64,000 nucleotides of DNA from Clostridia bacterium (lineage in GTDB: Bacteria; Bacillota; Clostridia; Oscillospirales; SIG627): contig JAFXEX010000023.1 in the NCBI GenBank assembly GCA_017520825.1, positions 1-64,000 of the forward strand, given 5' to 3'. The first letter of the stretch is position 1, and the number at the start of each line of letters is the position of its first letter. Below the pieces are notes generated by a model, which saw only the letters and a program-made list of their open reading frames with translations, did not search any database and was not told the DNA's origin. Of this stretch, positions 33,627 through 41,425 are shown piece after piece. Made by a program: the position numbers and the translations under genes.

Positions 33627-34826
33627 TTACGGGAGAACCGCAATCTTGAGACCTTCCATTTTGAGGTTAGTCTGGTGCGCTTCATTTATTTCAGCAAGCT
33701 TGAATCTGTGGGTGATAAGCTTGTGAAGAGGAATACCTATTCCCTTTGCGCGCTTGAGGAAATCGAAGGTAGTTGCGTAATCGCGAAGGGTGTATACCCA
33801 TGAACCAACAATTGTGATTTCCCTGGAGCATATGTCAAAATGAGGATTGATGGTAGCGTCGCCACCGTTGATGAAGAAGCCAAGCTCGCAAAGGCCTCCA
33901 CCACTTCTTATAAACTTATAGATGTTTGCGTGTGCAATAGGTGAGCCTGTGCACTGGAAAGCAAAATCTGCAAGATAACCACCGAATGCATTTTTAACTG
34001 CATCTGTAAGAGCTTCAATTCCCTTGTGGTCCTTAAAGTTTACAGTTTCGGTTGCACCCATTTCACGTGCAAATTCAAGTCTCTTGGACTCGCCGTCAAT
34101 AGCAACGATATTCTCAATACCCATTGTACGAAGAATAGCGATGCAAAGAAGACCGATAGGACCACAGCCCTGAACGGCTACTCTTGAATTGAATCGAAGA
34201 ATTCCCGTTGTCTTCGCACGCTCAACTGCGTGAATAAGAACTGCGCTGGGCTCAATAAGAATTCGTGAATCGAGGTCAAGATTTGAAACGTTAAATACTG
34301 TTGAGCCACCTCTTACAACTATGTAGTCGGCAAACCAACCGTTAAGATGAATGTCGTCGTCTGGGATAAGACCGTAAACGTCTGCACCACCTACGTTTTG
34401 CTTGTTAAGGTCGAACATTGTAATGTCGGGGTTATCCTTGAAGATCATACAGGTAACCACCTTGTCGCCTATGTTAAGAGGCTTGCCTGCGCTGTCCTTC
34501 TTAACGTTTTTACCCATCTTTACAATCTCACCTGTTCCCTCGTGTCCGAGTACAACGGGTATAAGACCGAAGGGGTCGCGCTTGAATTCGTGGGCGTCTG
34601 TTCCACATACGCCACAAGCTTCAACCTTTACGAGGATATCGTCGTCGCCGAGCTCGGGAATGGGGAATTCAACTATATCATAGTGTTCAAGCTTTGTGAG
34701 CATTGCTGCTCGGGAAGTCTTGGGAACGTCAACAGATGCTGCTTTTGCAGTCTTGTCGGCAGTGCCGTTCATATTGGCAAGAACTTCTTTAACAATAGCT
34801 TCAATCTGTTCAGATTTTATATCCAC
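33627..34826 (-). CDS. zinc-type alcohol dehydrogenase with N-terminal encapsulation peptide
   Basis: A 399-residue medium-chain dehydrogenase, expected to reduce propionaldehyde or lactaldehyde and regenerate NAD+. Residues 1-19 form an amphipathic helix (KSEQIEAIVKEVLANM), followed by an Ala/Lys-rich linker to about 38, typical of cargo targeting. The catalytic zinc site is visible (ACGVCGTDAHE, GHEGTGEI), as is the NAD-binding glycine loop VQGCGPIGLL. The four-cysteine structural zinc lobe common in this family is absent. It lies between the GlcG-like gene and the shell genes. Confidence 0.9.
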   Translation of the reverse strand: MDIKSEQIEAIVKEVLANMNGTADKTAKAASVDVPKTSRAAMLTKLEHYDIVEFPIPELGDDDILVKVEACGVCGTDAHEFKRDPFGLIPVVLGHEGTGEIVKMGKNVKKDSAGKPLNIGDKVVTCMIFKDNPDITMFDLNKQNVGGADVYGLIPDDDIHLNGWFADYIVVRGGSTVFNVSNLDLDSRILIEPSAVLIHAVERAKTTGILRFNSRVAVQGCGPIGLLCIAILRTMGIENIVAIDGESKRLEFAREMGATETVNFKDHKGIEALTDAVKNAFGGYLADFAFQCTGSPIAHANIYKFIRSGGGLCELGFFINGGDATINPHFDICSREITIVGSWVYTLRDYATTFDFLKRAKGIGIPLHKLITHRFKLAEINEAHQTNLKMEGLKIAVLP

Positions 34827-34840
34827 TGTTATACACTCCT

Positions 34841-35338
34841 TTATATCATATTTTCAAAAACTTGTTTAGCATAGTCAGCAAGGGCTGTGTCCTGCTCCTC
34901 GGAGCCACCGGAAATACCAACTGCTCCGACTATCGTATCACCACATTTCAAAACCTCGCCACCACCGAAAATAACAATCTTACCTTGATTGGTAAACTGT
35001 ATTCCGTAAAGGGATGCACCCGGAGCTGCAAGGGTTGAAAGCTGTTTTGTAGACATTTTGAGAGATGCGCAGGTGTAGGTTTTATTGACAGCTACGTCAT
35101 AGCTTGCAATGTAAGCGTCATCCATACATTCAACGGCTATCAGCCGTGCTGATGCATCGGATACTGCAACAACTGCCTTTACTCCCATTTCAGCTGCTTT
35201 TTCTTCTACCTTATATATAAGCTTTCTGGCAAGAGCCAAGGAAATATGCTTAACGGTTCTGAAATCGGCTGTGTCTGATTTTTTTGAAAGCACTTCGCTG
35301 ACTGCATCATTGATTATTTTATCAAGGTCAGCATTCAT
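34841..35338 (-). CDS. GlcG/HbpS family protein (PduO C-terminal-like)
   Basis: A 165-residue protein of the GlcG/HbpS/PduO-C family, whose members bind haem or act as accessory factors in microcompartments. The family core is visible: ISLALARKLIYKVEEKA, the VSDASARLIA strand, DVAVNKTYTCASLKMST and GVSGGSEEQD-like VGAVGISGGSEEQD. The first 20 residues (NADLDKIINDAVSEVLSK) look like an encapsulation peptide. There is no adenosyltransferase domain, so it is not a full PduO. It is placed between the aldolase and the alcohol dehydrogenase genes. Confidence 0.86.
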   Translation of the reverse strand: MNADLDKIINDAVSEVLSKKSDTADFRTVKHISLALARKLIYKVEEKAAEMGVKAVVAVSDASARLIAVECMDDAYIASYDVAVNKTYTCASLKMSTKQLSTLAAPGASLYGIQFTNQGKIVIFGGGEVLKCGDTIVGAVGISGGSEEQDTALADYAKQVFENMI

Positions 35339-35351
35339 AATAATACCTCAA

Positions 35352-36149
35352 TTATTTGCCAAGCTGAGCAAGAACCTTCTTGGTGATTTCTGCAACAACT
35401 GCGTCGTCGCTTGATGATGAGCAGGTGCATGAGCCCTTGCAACCGTGACAGCTGGGCTTACCTGCCTTAGCATTGGGGCAAAGGTCTGCAGGATGCTTAC
35501 CTGTCATACCGAACTGCTTTCTGATTTCGTAAAGTCTCTGAACCTGAGATTCTGAAAGCTGCTTGGGTCCACCGAGAACCTTTGACTGATAGAGAAGCTG
35601 AGCGTAGAATTCAAGTGACTCCATCTTGTGATATGCTGCAAGAAGTGAATCAGAGTAAGCAAGTGCGCCGTGGTTTGCAAGAAGCACTGCATCATAATAC
35701 TGAAGATACTTTGAAACTGCATCGGGAATCTCTTCTGTTGAAGGTGTGCCGTATTCTGCAATCGGAACACATCCGAGAGCGATAACTGCTTCGGGCATAA
35801 TGGGCTCTGTAAGAGGAATTCCTGCAATAGCAAAACTTGTTGCGTATGAGGGATGAGCATGAACAACGCTCTTTACGTCGGGTCTTTCCTTGTAAACGCG
35901 CATATGCATCTTGATTTCAGATGAGGGCTTGAAGCCTGCGTTTGCCTGGATTACCTTTCCCGTAGCATCAACCTTACAGATGTACTCGGGAGTCATAAAG
36001 CCCTTGCTTACACCGGTAGGAGTGCAAAGAAATTCGTTGTCGTTGATCTTAACAGAGATATTACCGTCGTTAGCAGCAACCATTCCTCTGTTGTAGATAC
36101 GCTTACCAATTTCACAAATTTGTTTTTTGATTTCGTATTCTGAAGCCAT
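35352..36149 (-). CDS. class II aldolase (fuculose/rhamnulose-phosphate type) with C-terminal targeting tail
   Basis: A 265-residue zinc-dependent aldolase that should cleave L-fuculose- or L-rhamnulose-1-phosphate to DHAP and lactaldehyde. The substrate loop is NDGNISVKI and TPTGVSKG. Zinc ligands are in HAHPSYATS and in ANHGALAY. After the fold (ending about residue 210) comes a Cys-rich linker (CPNAKAGKPSCHGCKGSCTC), then a C-terminal amphipathic helix (DDAVVAEITKKVLAQL). That helix is a likely encapsulation peptide, here at the C-terminus rather than the N-terminus. It is the first gene after the internal promoter. Confidence 0.92.
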   Translation of the reverse strand: MASEYEIKKQICEIGKRIYNRGMVAANDGNISVKINDNEFLCTPTGVSKGFMTPEYICKVDATGKVIQANAGFKPSSEIKMHMRVYKERPDVKSVVHAHPSYATSFAIAGIPLTEPIMPEAVIALGCVPIAEYGTPSTEEIPDAVSKYLQYYDAVLLANHGALAYSDSLLAAYHKMESLEFYAQLLYQSKVLGGPKQLSESQVQRLYEIRKQFGMTGKHPADLCPNAKAGKPSCHGCKGSCTCSSSSDDAVVAEITKKVLAQLGK

Positions 36150-36197
36150 AGTCTTTCTCCTCTATTTTAATATTTTTGTTTACTTTTTAACACTTAA

Positions 36198-36226
36198 ATT
36201 CTATCACCAATATTTGTATATGTCAA
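36198..36226 (-). promoter_or_regulatory. internal sigma-A promoter before the aldolase and shell genes
   Basis: On the minus strand a consensus TTGACA (36221-36226) and TAGAAT (36198-36203) have a 17-bp spacer. It splits the microcompartment locus into a dehydratase operon upstream and an aldolase-shell-enzyme operon downstream. Confidence 0.85.
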
Positions 36227-36287
36227 TAGGTTTTAAGTGATTTTTTGTTGATTTTTGTAAGTTTTGTGTTGATTTAGTTGGTTTTTG
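36227..36287 (-). promoter_or_regulatory. helically phased A-tracts upstream of the internal promoter
   Basis: On the plus strand T-runs of 3-6 begin at about 36231, 36241, 36252, 36262, 36273, 36282 and 36292, close to every 10 bp. Read on the minus strand these are phased A-tracts behind the -35 box, the arrangement that bends DNA. The last ones run into the end of the GTPase gene. Confidence 0.65.
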
Positions 36288-36713
36288 TCAGTTTTTGATG
36301 TAGTTTAGCAGCTCGTCAATGCCGTTTCTTTCGTAACTGCTTGTAAAGAACACCTGTTCGCATCCACACTCTCTCAACCAAAGCTCTGCCATATCGGGTC
36401 TCGCGTCGGGGGCGTCGCATTTCGTCACGATACCTATAACGGGTCTTGTTGCCATCCCTGCAATGCAGGGTGGAAACAACGTATACTGTTCGGTTGCCGA
36501 AGCAACAAGTCCAATAACGTCCGATTCGTAAGAATACACACCAAGTGCGCCACCAAGAGTTTTGGTTTCTGCATACTCGCCGGGAGTATCAATAATAAAA
36601 TCCTCAAATCCAACGTATTGGGTTTTGTGATATTCAAGCTTTTCGTTTTTAAGTGCCGAAATCAGAGTGCTCTTCCCTGCCTCGCTTCTGCCCATCAGAA
36701 TGAGGCGCTTCAT
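36288..36713 (-). CDS. PduV/EutP-like small GTPase
   Basis: A 141-residue P-loop GTPase. The G1 motif is GRSEAGKSTL (about residues 8-17), a G3-like segment is IDTPGEYAET, and G4 is TKCD. PduV/EutP proteins are associated with microcompartment positioning or assembly and often have a short N-terminus like this one. The start overlaps the PduU-type shell gene by 4 bp. Downstream of it the sequence goes directly into the phased T-tract and the internal promoter. Confidence 0.87.
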   Translation of the reverse strand: MKRLILMGRSEAGKSTLISALKNEKLEYHKTQYVGFEDFIIDTPGEYAETKTLGGALGVYSYESDVIGLVASATEQYTLFPPCIAGMATRPVIGIVTKCDAPDARPDMAELWLRECGCEQVFFTSSYERNGIDELLNYIKN

Positions 36714-37081
36714 GTTCTCGTTATTTCACACACGGAAAATCCAAGCTTTTCCTTTGCGTAGCTTACTGCAGCGTTAAGCGATTCGGTAACCTCCGAAACG
36801 CTGCCCGTTATTATCAACGTACCACTGAATCTGTCAACAAAGCCAAGGGTTGCGCCAGAGGTTTTAAGAGCAATATCAGCAGCAATAACGGCATATTCAG
36901 CAGGAGACATGGTAACTATTCCTATTGCAGAGCGAACAGAATAGTCAACAGTCGGGTCAAGACCGAGCTTTCTGTAAAGAATGTCATCAGGGTTTGCAAT
37001 AATATGAGCCAAGGTAATCTGCTTACCCGGTACAAGCTCCTGAATTATCCTTTGTTTAATTTCATTGTCTAACAGTTCCAA
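36710..37081 (-). CDS. pduU: circularly permuted BMC-H shell protein (PduU/EutS type)
   Basis: A 123-residue BMC protein of the permuted PduU/EutS class. The N-terminal strand and loop KQITLAHIIANPD form the extra beta-barrel that plugs the pore. The BMC domain follows (SVRSAIGIVTMSPAEYAVIAAD, then GFVDRFSGTLIITG). The pore loop is FSGTL rather than KIGSG. It is encoded with the dehydratase operon, not with the main shell genes, 15 bp after the activase. Confidence 0.9.
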   Translation of the reverse strand: MELLDNEIKQRIIQELVPGKQITLAHIIANPDDILYRKLGLDPTVDYSVRSAIGIVTMSPAEYAVIAADIALKTSGATLGFVDRFSGTLIITGSVSEVTESLNAAVSYAKEKLGFSVCEITRT

Positions 37082-37096
37082 AATATCACCTCAGTT

Positions 37097-37891
37097 TTAT
37101 CCACCAATATTAACTTTGATACCAACGCGTTCAGCTACACTTTTAAGACTTTGCATTTTATCTTTATCCGGCGAAGGTACGTCTCCCATTTTATACTCCC
37201 TGCCAAGTCCAACGTACTTGTCGTAGCCAAGTCTGTGATAAGGAAGCAAATTCATTTCTTCAACTCCCTTGAGAGACTTTGCAAATTCAGCAATGGCGCC
37301 TATCTCCTCAGGAGTGTCGTTAAAACCCGGAATAACGGGAACTCTTACGACAAAGCGCTTTGCTACGGCAGACACGCGCCTTGCGTTTTGTAATATCAAC
37401 TCGTTTTTCATAGTCGTGAATTCTTCGTGCTTGGCAGAATTCATATGCTTAATGTCCACAAGAAACGTATCTACGTAAGGAATGAGAGGCTCAATCATAT
37501 CAAAGGGAGTGGAAAGAGTAGTTTCAACGGCAGTATTGATGCCGTAGTTTTTGCAGGTACGGAGAAGCGCCAGCGAAAAATCTGACTGACAAAGCATTTC
37601 ACCACCCGAAAGAGTAAGACCACCACCACTTCTGCGATAGTATATCAGGTCCTTCTTTACAGTTTCGAAAATCTCTCCGACCGTTACGTCCCGTCCTATA
37701 GTTTCACTTTTTCCGTTTCGTATCATTGTCTGGATAGCGTATTCCTGGGATTCAGGATTACAGCACCAGCGACAACGGAGCAAGCATCCCTTTAAAAACA
37801 CAATCGTTCTTATTCCCGGACCGTCGTGAGTTGAGAATTGCTGAATATCAAATATTCTGCCTTTTACTGATAAATCTTTATTTTGTTCCAT
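37097..37891 (-). CDS. glycyl-radical-enzyme activase (radical SAM), short form
   Basis: A 264-residue radical-SAM enzyme that installs the glycyl radical on the dehydratase. The CxxxCxxC triad is CLLRCRWC near residue 35, after FSTHDGPGIRTIVFLKG. A GGE motif follows (LTLSGGEML), then the DIKHMNSAKH segment. Most diol-dehydratase activases carry a two-cluster ferredoxin insert between the triad and the GGE. Here that region has no Cys cluster, giving the compact layout of pyruvate formate-lyase activase. Its start overlaps the end of the dehydratase gene (TAATG), so they are translationally coupled. Confidence 0.93.
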   Translation of the reverse strand: MEQNKDLSVKGRIFDIQQFSTHDGPGIRTIVFLKGCLLRCRWCCNPESQEYAIQTMIRNGKSETIGRDVTVGEIFETVKKDLIYYRRSGGGLTLSGGEMLCQSDFSLALLRTCKNYGINTAVETTLSTPFDMIEPLIPYVDTFLVDIKHMNSAKHEEFTTMKNELILQNARRVSAVAKRFVVRVPVIPGFNDTPEEIGAIAEFAKSLKGVEEMNLLPYHRLGYDKYVGLGREYKMGDVPSPDKDKMQSLKSVAERVGIKVNIGG

Positions 37892-40395
37892 TAAAACATT
37901 CCCTGTTCAGTTCTGTTGATAATGTCGTCCTGAAGTGACTTGGAAAGCGTAGTGAAGAGCGCACTGTATCCTGCAACTCTAACTACAAGGCTCTGATACT
38001 TCTCGGGATGTGCCTGAGCATCTCTGAGGGTCTCACGGCTTACAACGTTAAACTGAACGTGGCTTCCCTTCTGATCAAAGTATCCTCTGATGAGAGCAAT
38101 AAAGCTTTCAATTCCCGAAGTACCTTCAAGCGCTGAGGGATGGAACTTCATATTGAACAGTGTTCCGTTTGAAGCAATTCCATGGTCAAGCTTCGAAACA
38201 GAGTTTGCCGAAGCAGTAGGTCCGTGTACGTCTCTGCCGGCCGAAGGAGAAACACCGTCAGCAACGGGAGTGTACGCGTATCTGCCGTCGGGAGTAGCTC
38301 CGGTCTGCGCTCCGAGAGGCACGTTAGCAGAAACGGGATAAAGTCCAGCCTGGAAGCTTCCACCTCTGGGATTCTTATACTTTTCAAGAGGCTTGGTGTA
38401 AGTATAAGCCACGTCTCTTGCAAGTGCGTCTATATCCTCGATATCGTTACCGAACTTTGCGGCTTCAAGAATCATATCACGAATTTTTGCGTATTTTTCA
38501 CCGTCAGTCTTTTCGAGAATAGCCTTAGTAATTTCTGCAATTTCCTTCTCACCTACGGTAATTCCACTCTGCTGAAGCTGGAGAGCAATTTTGCCAACGA
38601 GATCGGTTGATACGCCTTTACCGTAGTTATTGTCAAGAGCGTCGCGAAGCTCTGCGAGAGTAAACTTCTTTTCTTCGAACACAAGCTTGCGAATTGCGTA
38701 GAGAGAGTCAGCCATATTTGCTATACCGAAGCCCTGAGGACCGGTGAAGTTATAAACTGCACCTCCCTGCTCGGGTGTCTTTCCTCTCTTGATACAATCG
38801 TCAATCATCGATGCAAGATAAGGAAGAGGACATCTTTCGGCGTGAGCAACGTCGATAGCGTTGTCGGCGTTTACCATAAGACCAATCATATAGTTCATCT
38901 GCTCTTTATAAGCATCATAGAACTCATCAAAGGTGGTCATATCTTCTATTCTCTTGGTTTTAACGCCTATCTGCTTACCCTTGTCCATACCACTCGAAAA
39001 TACAAGCTCAAGAGGTCTGCACATATTGAAGAATGCAGCGTCGTGCCAGCCCCAAGTTTTTCCTGACTTCTGAGGTTCAACGCAACCGATAATATTGTAA
39101 TCACGCGCATCGGTCATAGTAAGTCCACGGCTTACGAGGGCAGGAATAATAACCTCGTCATTGTAATATGCGGGAAGTCCTACACCGGTACGGGTAAGCT
39201 CAGCAGCTTTAACAAGGAACTCGTGAGGAGTCTTATTCCATACTCTGACAGAAAACGAGGGCTGAGGAAGTAAAACGTGCATCGTTGCTGCAATCGTCAT
39301 AAACGACAGGTCGTTCGTTGCATCCTCTCCGTCTGCAGTCTGTCCACCTGCAATAAGGTTCTGGAAGGTGCCGTAGCCGGCAAATCCTTGGGCAGAAGCA
39401 TCGTCTCTTACCTTACTGATGTCATTGAATTTAATCCACAGACAATCGATAAGCTCTTGTGCGAAGCTCTTATCAAAATCGGGCTTATTTTTATCCATTT
39501 CATAGTAAGGATACATATATTGGTCAAAGCGTCCAGGAGAAATGGAATGTCCGTTTGATTCTGTCTGAAGAAGAAGCTGAACAAACCAGAAGGACTGACA
39601 TGCTTCATAGAAGCTTTCAGCAGGATTAGCAGGAACCTTGGAGCAATTAAGAGCAATTTGTAAAAGCTCCTTCTTGCGTTTATCATCGGTTTCCTTCTCT
39701 GCCATATCAAGAGCAAGCTTTGCGTAACGGGTAGCATACGTAATTGCAGCGCGACAGGACATAATCGTAGCCTCAAGAAACGCCGACTTCGTAACGTAAT
39801 CGGCATCGCCAACGTCAAGCTTATCAAACTCAGCCTGCGCCTCGGCAATAATTCCGTTGTATCCCAGAGCAAGTACCTTGTCATAGTGAACGCACACGTG
39901 ACCTACGCCGTTGTAAAAATAGTTGCCCGGTGTAAAGATGTTATGCTCAATAGCAGTAACAGTTTCGGGAGTCATATAAGACGTAGCAAGCTCGCTGGTG
40001 GTCTTTCCCTTCCAATACTTGAATACTTCGTGAAGAATTTTTTTGTTTTCTTCCGATATGTAAAAGGGGTCTGCGCTTCTGGTTGCAAGGGTGTCAAATT
40101 CCTTTTCTACCCAATCGAATGAGAATTCGGGGAATATCTGACAGCTCTTTGACGCAACGGTAGAGCTTCCGACAATAAGCTCGTTATCACGAATGGTAAC
40201 GGGAAGCTTTTCGCAAATGTTTTTAAACGCTTTTGCACGTCTGATGACCATGGGCTCTCCCTCGGTCTCCATATATGACTGAGTCAAAAGCACTGCTCTG
40301 TCGCTTTCTATCTGAGGGCGAGCATCAAAGAGAGCTTTTTTCAGAAGGTCTATTCTCGGTGTTTTATCGGGGGTTTCAACCGTATATTTCTTCAT
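37891..40395 (-). CDS. B12-independent diol dehydratase (glycyl radical enzyme)
   Basis: An 834-residue glycyl radical enzyme, expected to dehydrate 1,2-propanediol to propionaldehyde. Active-site residues are visible: Cys438 and Glu440 in NIIGCVEP, an Asp 14 residues after the Cys (GWHDA) that fits the substrate Asp of glycerol/propanediol dehydratases, and His166 in YNGVGHVCV. The radical Gly is about residue 809 in RVAGYSALF. The GCVEP motif marks the dehydratase group rather than pyruvate formate-lyase. There is no obvious N-terminal encapsulation peptide. It is the first gene of the locus, behind its own promoter. Choline lyase or glycerol dehydratase are the main alternatives; the aldolase next door favours propanediol. 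Confidence 0.93.
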   Translation of the reverse strand: MKKYTVETPDKTPRIDLLKKALFDARPQIESDRAVLLTQSYMETEGEPMVIRRAKAFKNICEKLPVTIRDNELIVGSSTVASKSCQIFPEFSFDWVEKEFDTLATRSADPFYISEENKKILHEVFKYWKGKTTSELATSYMTPETVTAIEHNIFTPGNYFYNGVGHVCVHYDKVLALGYNGIIAEAQAEFDKLDVGDADYVTKSAFLEATIMSCRAAITYATRYAKLALDMAEKETDDKRKKELLQIALNCSKVPANPAESFYEACQSFWFVQLLLQTESNGHSISPGRFDQYMYPYYEMDKNKPDFDKSFAQELIDCLWIKFNDISKVRDDASAQGFAGYGTFQNLIAGGQTADGEDATNDLSFMTIAATMHVLLPQPSFSVRVWNKTPHEFLVKAAELTRTGVGLPAYYNDEVIIPALVSRGLTMTDARDYNIIGCVEPQKSGKTWGWHDAAFFNMCRPLELVFSSGMDKGKQIGVKTKRIEDMTTFDEFYDAYKEQMNYMIGLMVNADNAIDVAHAERCPLPYLASMIDDCIKRGKTPEQGGAVYNFTGPQGFGIANMADSLYAIRKLVFEEKKFTLAELRDALDNNYGKGVSTDLVGKIALQLQQSGITVGEKEIAEITKAILEKTDGEKYAKIRDMILEAAKFGNDIEDIDALARDVAYTYTKPLEKYKNPRGGSFQAGLYPVSANVPLGAQTGATPDGRYAYTPVADGVSPSAGRDVHGPTASANSVSKLDHGIASNGTLFNMKFHPSALEGTSGIESFIALIRGYFDQKGSHVQFNVVSRETLRDAQAHPEKYQSLVVRVAGYSALFTTLSKSLQDDIINRTEQGMF

Positions 40396-40437
40396 CTTTT
40401 CACCGCCTATAATAATTTCGATATTACTCTACTTATA

Positions 40438-40465
40438 AGTATACACACAATTTTTGATTTGTCAA
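40438..40465 (-). promoter_or_regulatory. sigma-A promoter of the dehydratase operon
   Basis: On the minus strand a consensus TTGACA (40460-40465) and TATACT (40438-40443) have a 16-bp spacer. It drives the glycyl radical enzyme, activase, PduU-like and GTPase genes. Confidence 0.85.
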
Positions 40466-40545
40466 TGATTTTGTTGAATTCTTTTGAGGTTTTTTTGAGT
40501 TTTTTACAAAATTTGTGTGGTTTTGTGTGGTTTTGGGCGTTTCGC
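40466..40545 (-). promoter_or_regulatory. phased A-tracts and TTTGTGTGG repeats upstream of the dehydratase promoter
   Basis: On the plus strand T-runs begin near 40469, 40482, 40490, 40500, 40512, 40521 and 40531, mostly about 10 bp apart. TTTGTGTGG occurs twice, at 40512-40520 and 40522-40530. This mirrors the tract before the internal promoter at 36227. Confidence 0.6.
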
Positions 40546-40547
40546 AC

Positions 40548-41282
40548 TCAATCAACGTTGTTTTTTAAGCGTTCCAATACCTCAATAGCAGTATCAGCAG
40601 TATCCGTACAGATTGTCTTCAACGACGTTGACCTGTTCCCTACTGCCCAGGAACGTTTTGCGTGGGACATCATGGGTATATCGTTGTCTGCGTCCCCTAT
40701 TGCAATCGTATCAAACTTTGATACGCCAAGCTTTAACTGCAAATCACCCACGGCTACACCTTTATTGGCGTACGGAGATACAAATTCGGCAAAAGCGCCG
40801 TCGGAATAATGAATTCGATAATTCTTAGTATCCACCAAGTCGAAACGCTTTGCCGTAGCCGTAGCTTTAAAAACGTCGTCCTTAATTTCAAATGGACGTG
40901 TAACTGCTACGGGTGTTTTTCCATACAAAATCGTCTTATCAAAATCGCCAATCAAATAGGCGTTTTTCATCGAATAAAGCGTAGCGTTTTTGAATACGTC
41001 ACTATCAAAGAATACGTCAAGTGAGCTTGGTGCAAACTGCTTTTTAAACAGTACTTTTTCGTTTTTCACCAAAAGCGCACCGTCGTCACAGATAAAATAA
41101 ATATCGTCAGCAACATCATTCAACAGTGCTGAAAGCTCAGAATAAGTCCGTCCTGATGCAACTGCAAAATGAACGCCGTTTGCTACCAGTGATTTTATAC
41201 AATTCAAGGTACGGCTTGACACTGTTTTCTCTCCGTATGGCAAAAGTGTGCCGTCAAAATCTGCTACTATTAGTTTTATCAT
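40548..41282 (-). CDS. Cof-type HAD-family sugar phosphatase
   Basis: A 244-residue HAD-IIB (Cof) phosphatase. Motif I is VADFDGTLLP, with the nucleophile Asp. Motif II is the Ser in VASGRTYSELSAL, with a cap domain between. Motif IV is IGDADNDIPMM. Members dephosphorylate sugar phosphates and similar metabolites, and the substrate here is unknown. It has its own consensus promoter and lies beyond the dehydratase promoter, so it is not co-transcribed with the microcompartment. Confidence 0.88.
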   Translation of the reverse strand: MIKLIVADFDGTLLPYGEKTVSSRTLNCIKSLVANGVHFAVASGRTYSELSALLNDVADDIYFICDDGALLVKNEKVLFKKQFAPSSLDVFFDSDVFKNATLYSMKNAYLIGDFDKTILYGKTPVAVTRPFEIKDDVFKATATAKRFDLVDTKNYRIHYSDGAFAEFVSPYANKGVAVGDLQLKLGVSKFDTIAIGDADNDIPMMSHAKRSWAVGNRSTSLKTICTDTADTAIEVLERLKNNVD

Positions 41283-41315
41283 ACTTATACCTCTGTATGG
41301 AATTCTTCAAAAATA

Positions 41316-41344
41316 ATTATATATTTATTATCTTGTTTTGTCAA
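41316..41344 (-). promoter_or_regulatory. sigma-A promoter of the HAD phosphatase
   Basis: On the minus strand consensus TTGACA (41339-41344) and TATAAT (41316-41321) are exactly 17 bp apart. Confidence 0.88.
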
Positions 41345-41378
41345 TCAAAAAGGACAAATACCGACAGGTAATTTTACA

Positions 41379-41412
41379 CAAAAAAAGACTGCGTCTATTA
41401 TGACACAGTCTT
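41379..41412 (-). terminator. terminator of the nucleoside transporter operon
   Basis: On the minus strand AAGACTGTGTC and GACGCAGTCTT form a stem with one wobble pair, a 6-nt loop, and a run of T after it. Confidence 0.85.
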
Positions 41413-41425
41413 CAAAGAAACGCTA

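Noticed and set aside
40466-40545. T-rich repeats as a CRISPR-like array
   Set aside because: The repeats are far too short and there are no spacers; phased A-tracts explain them better.
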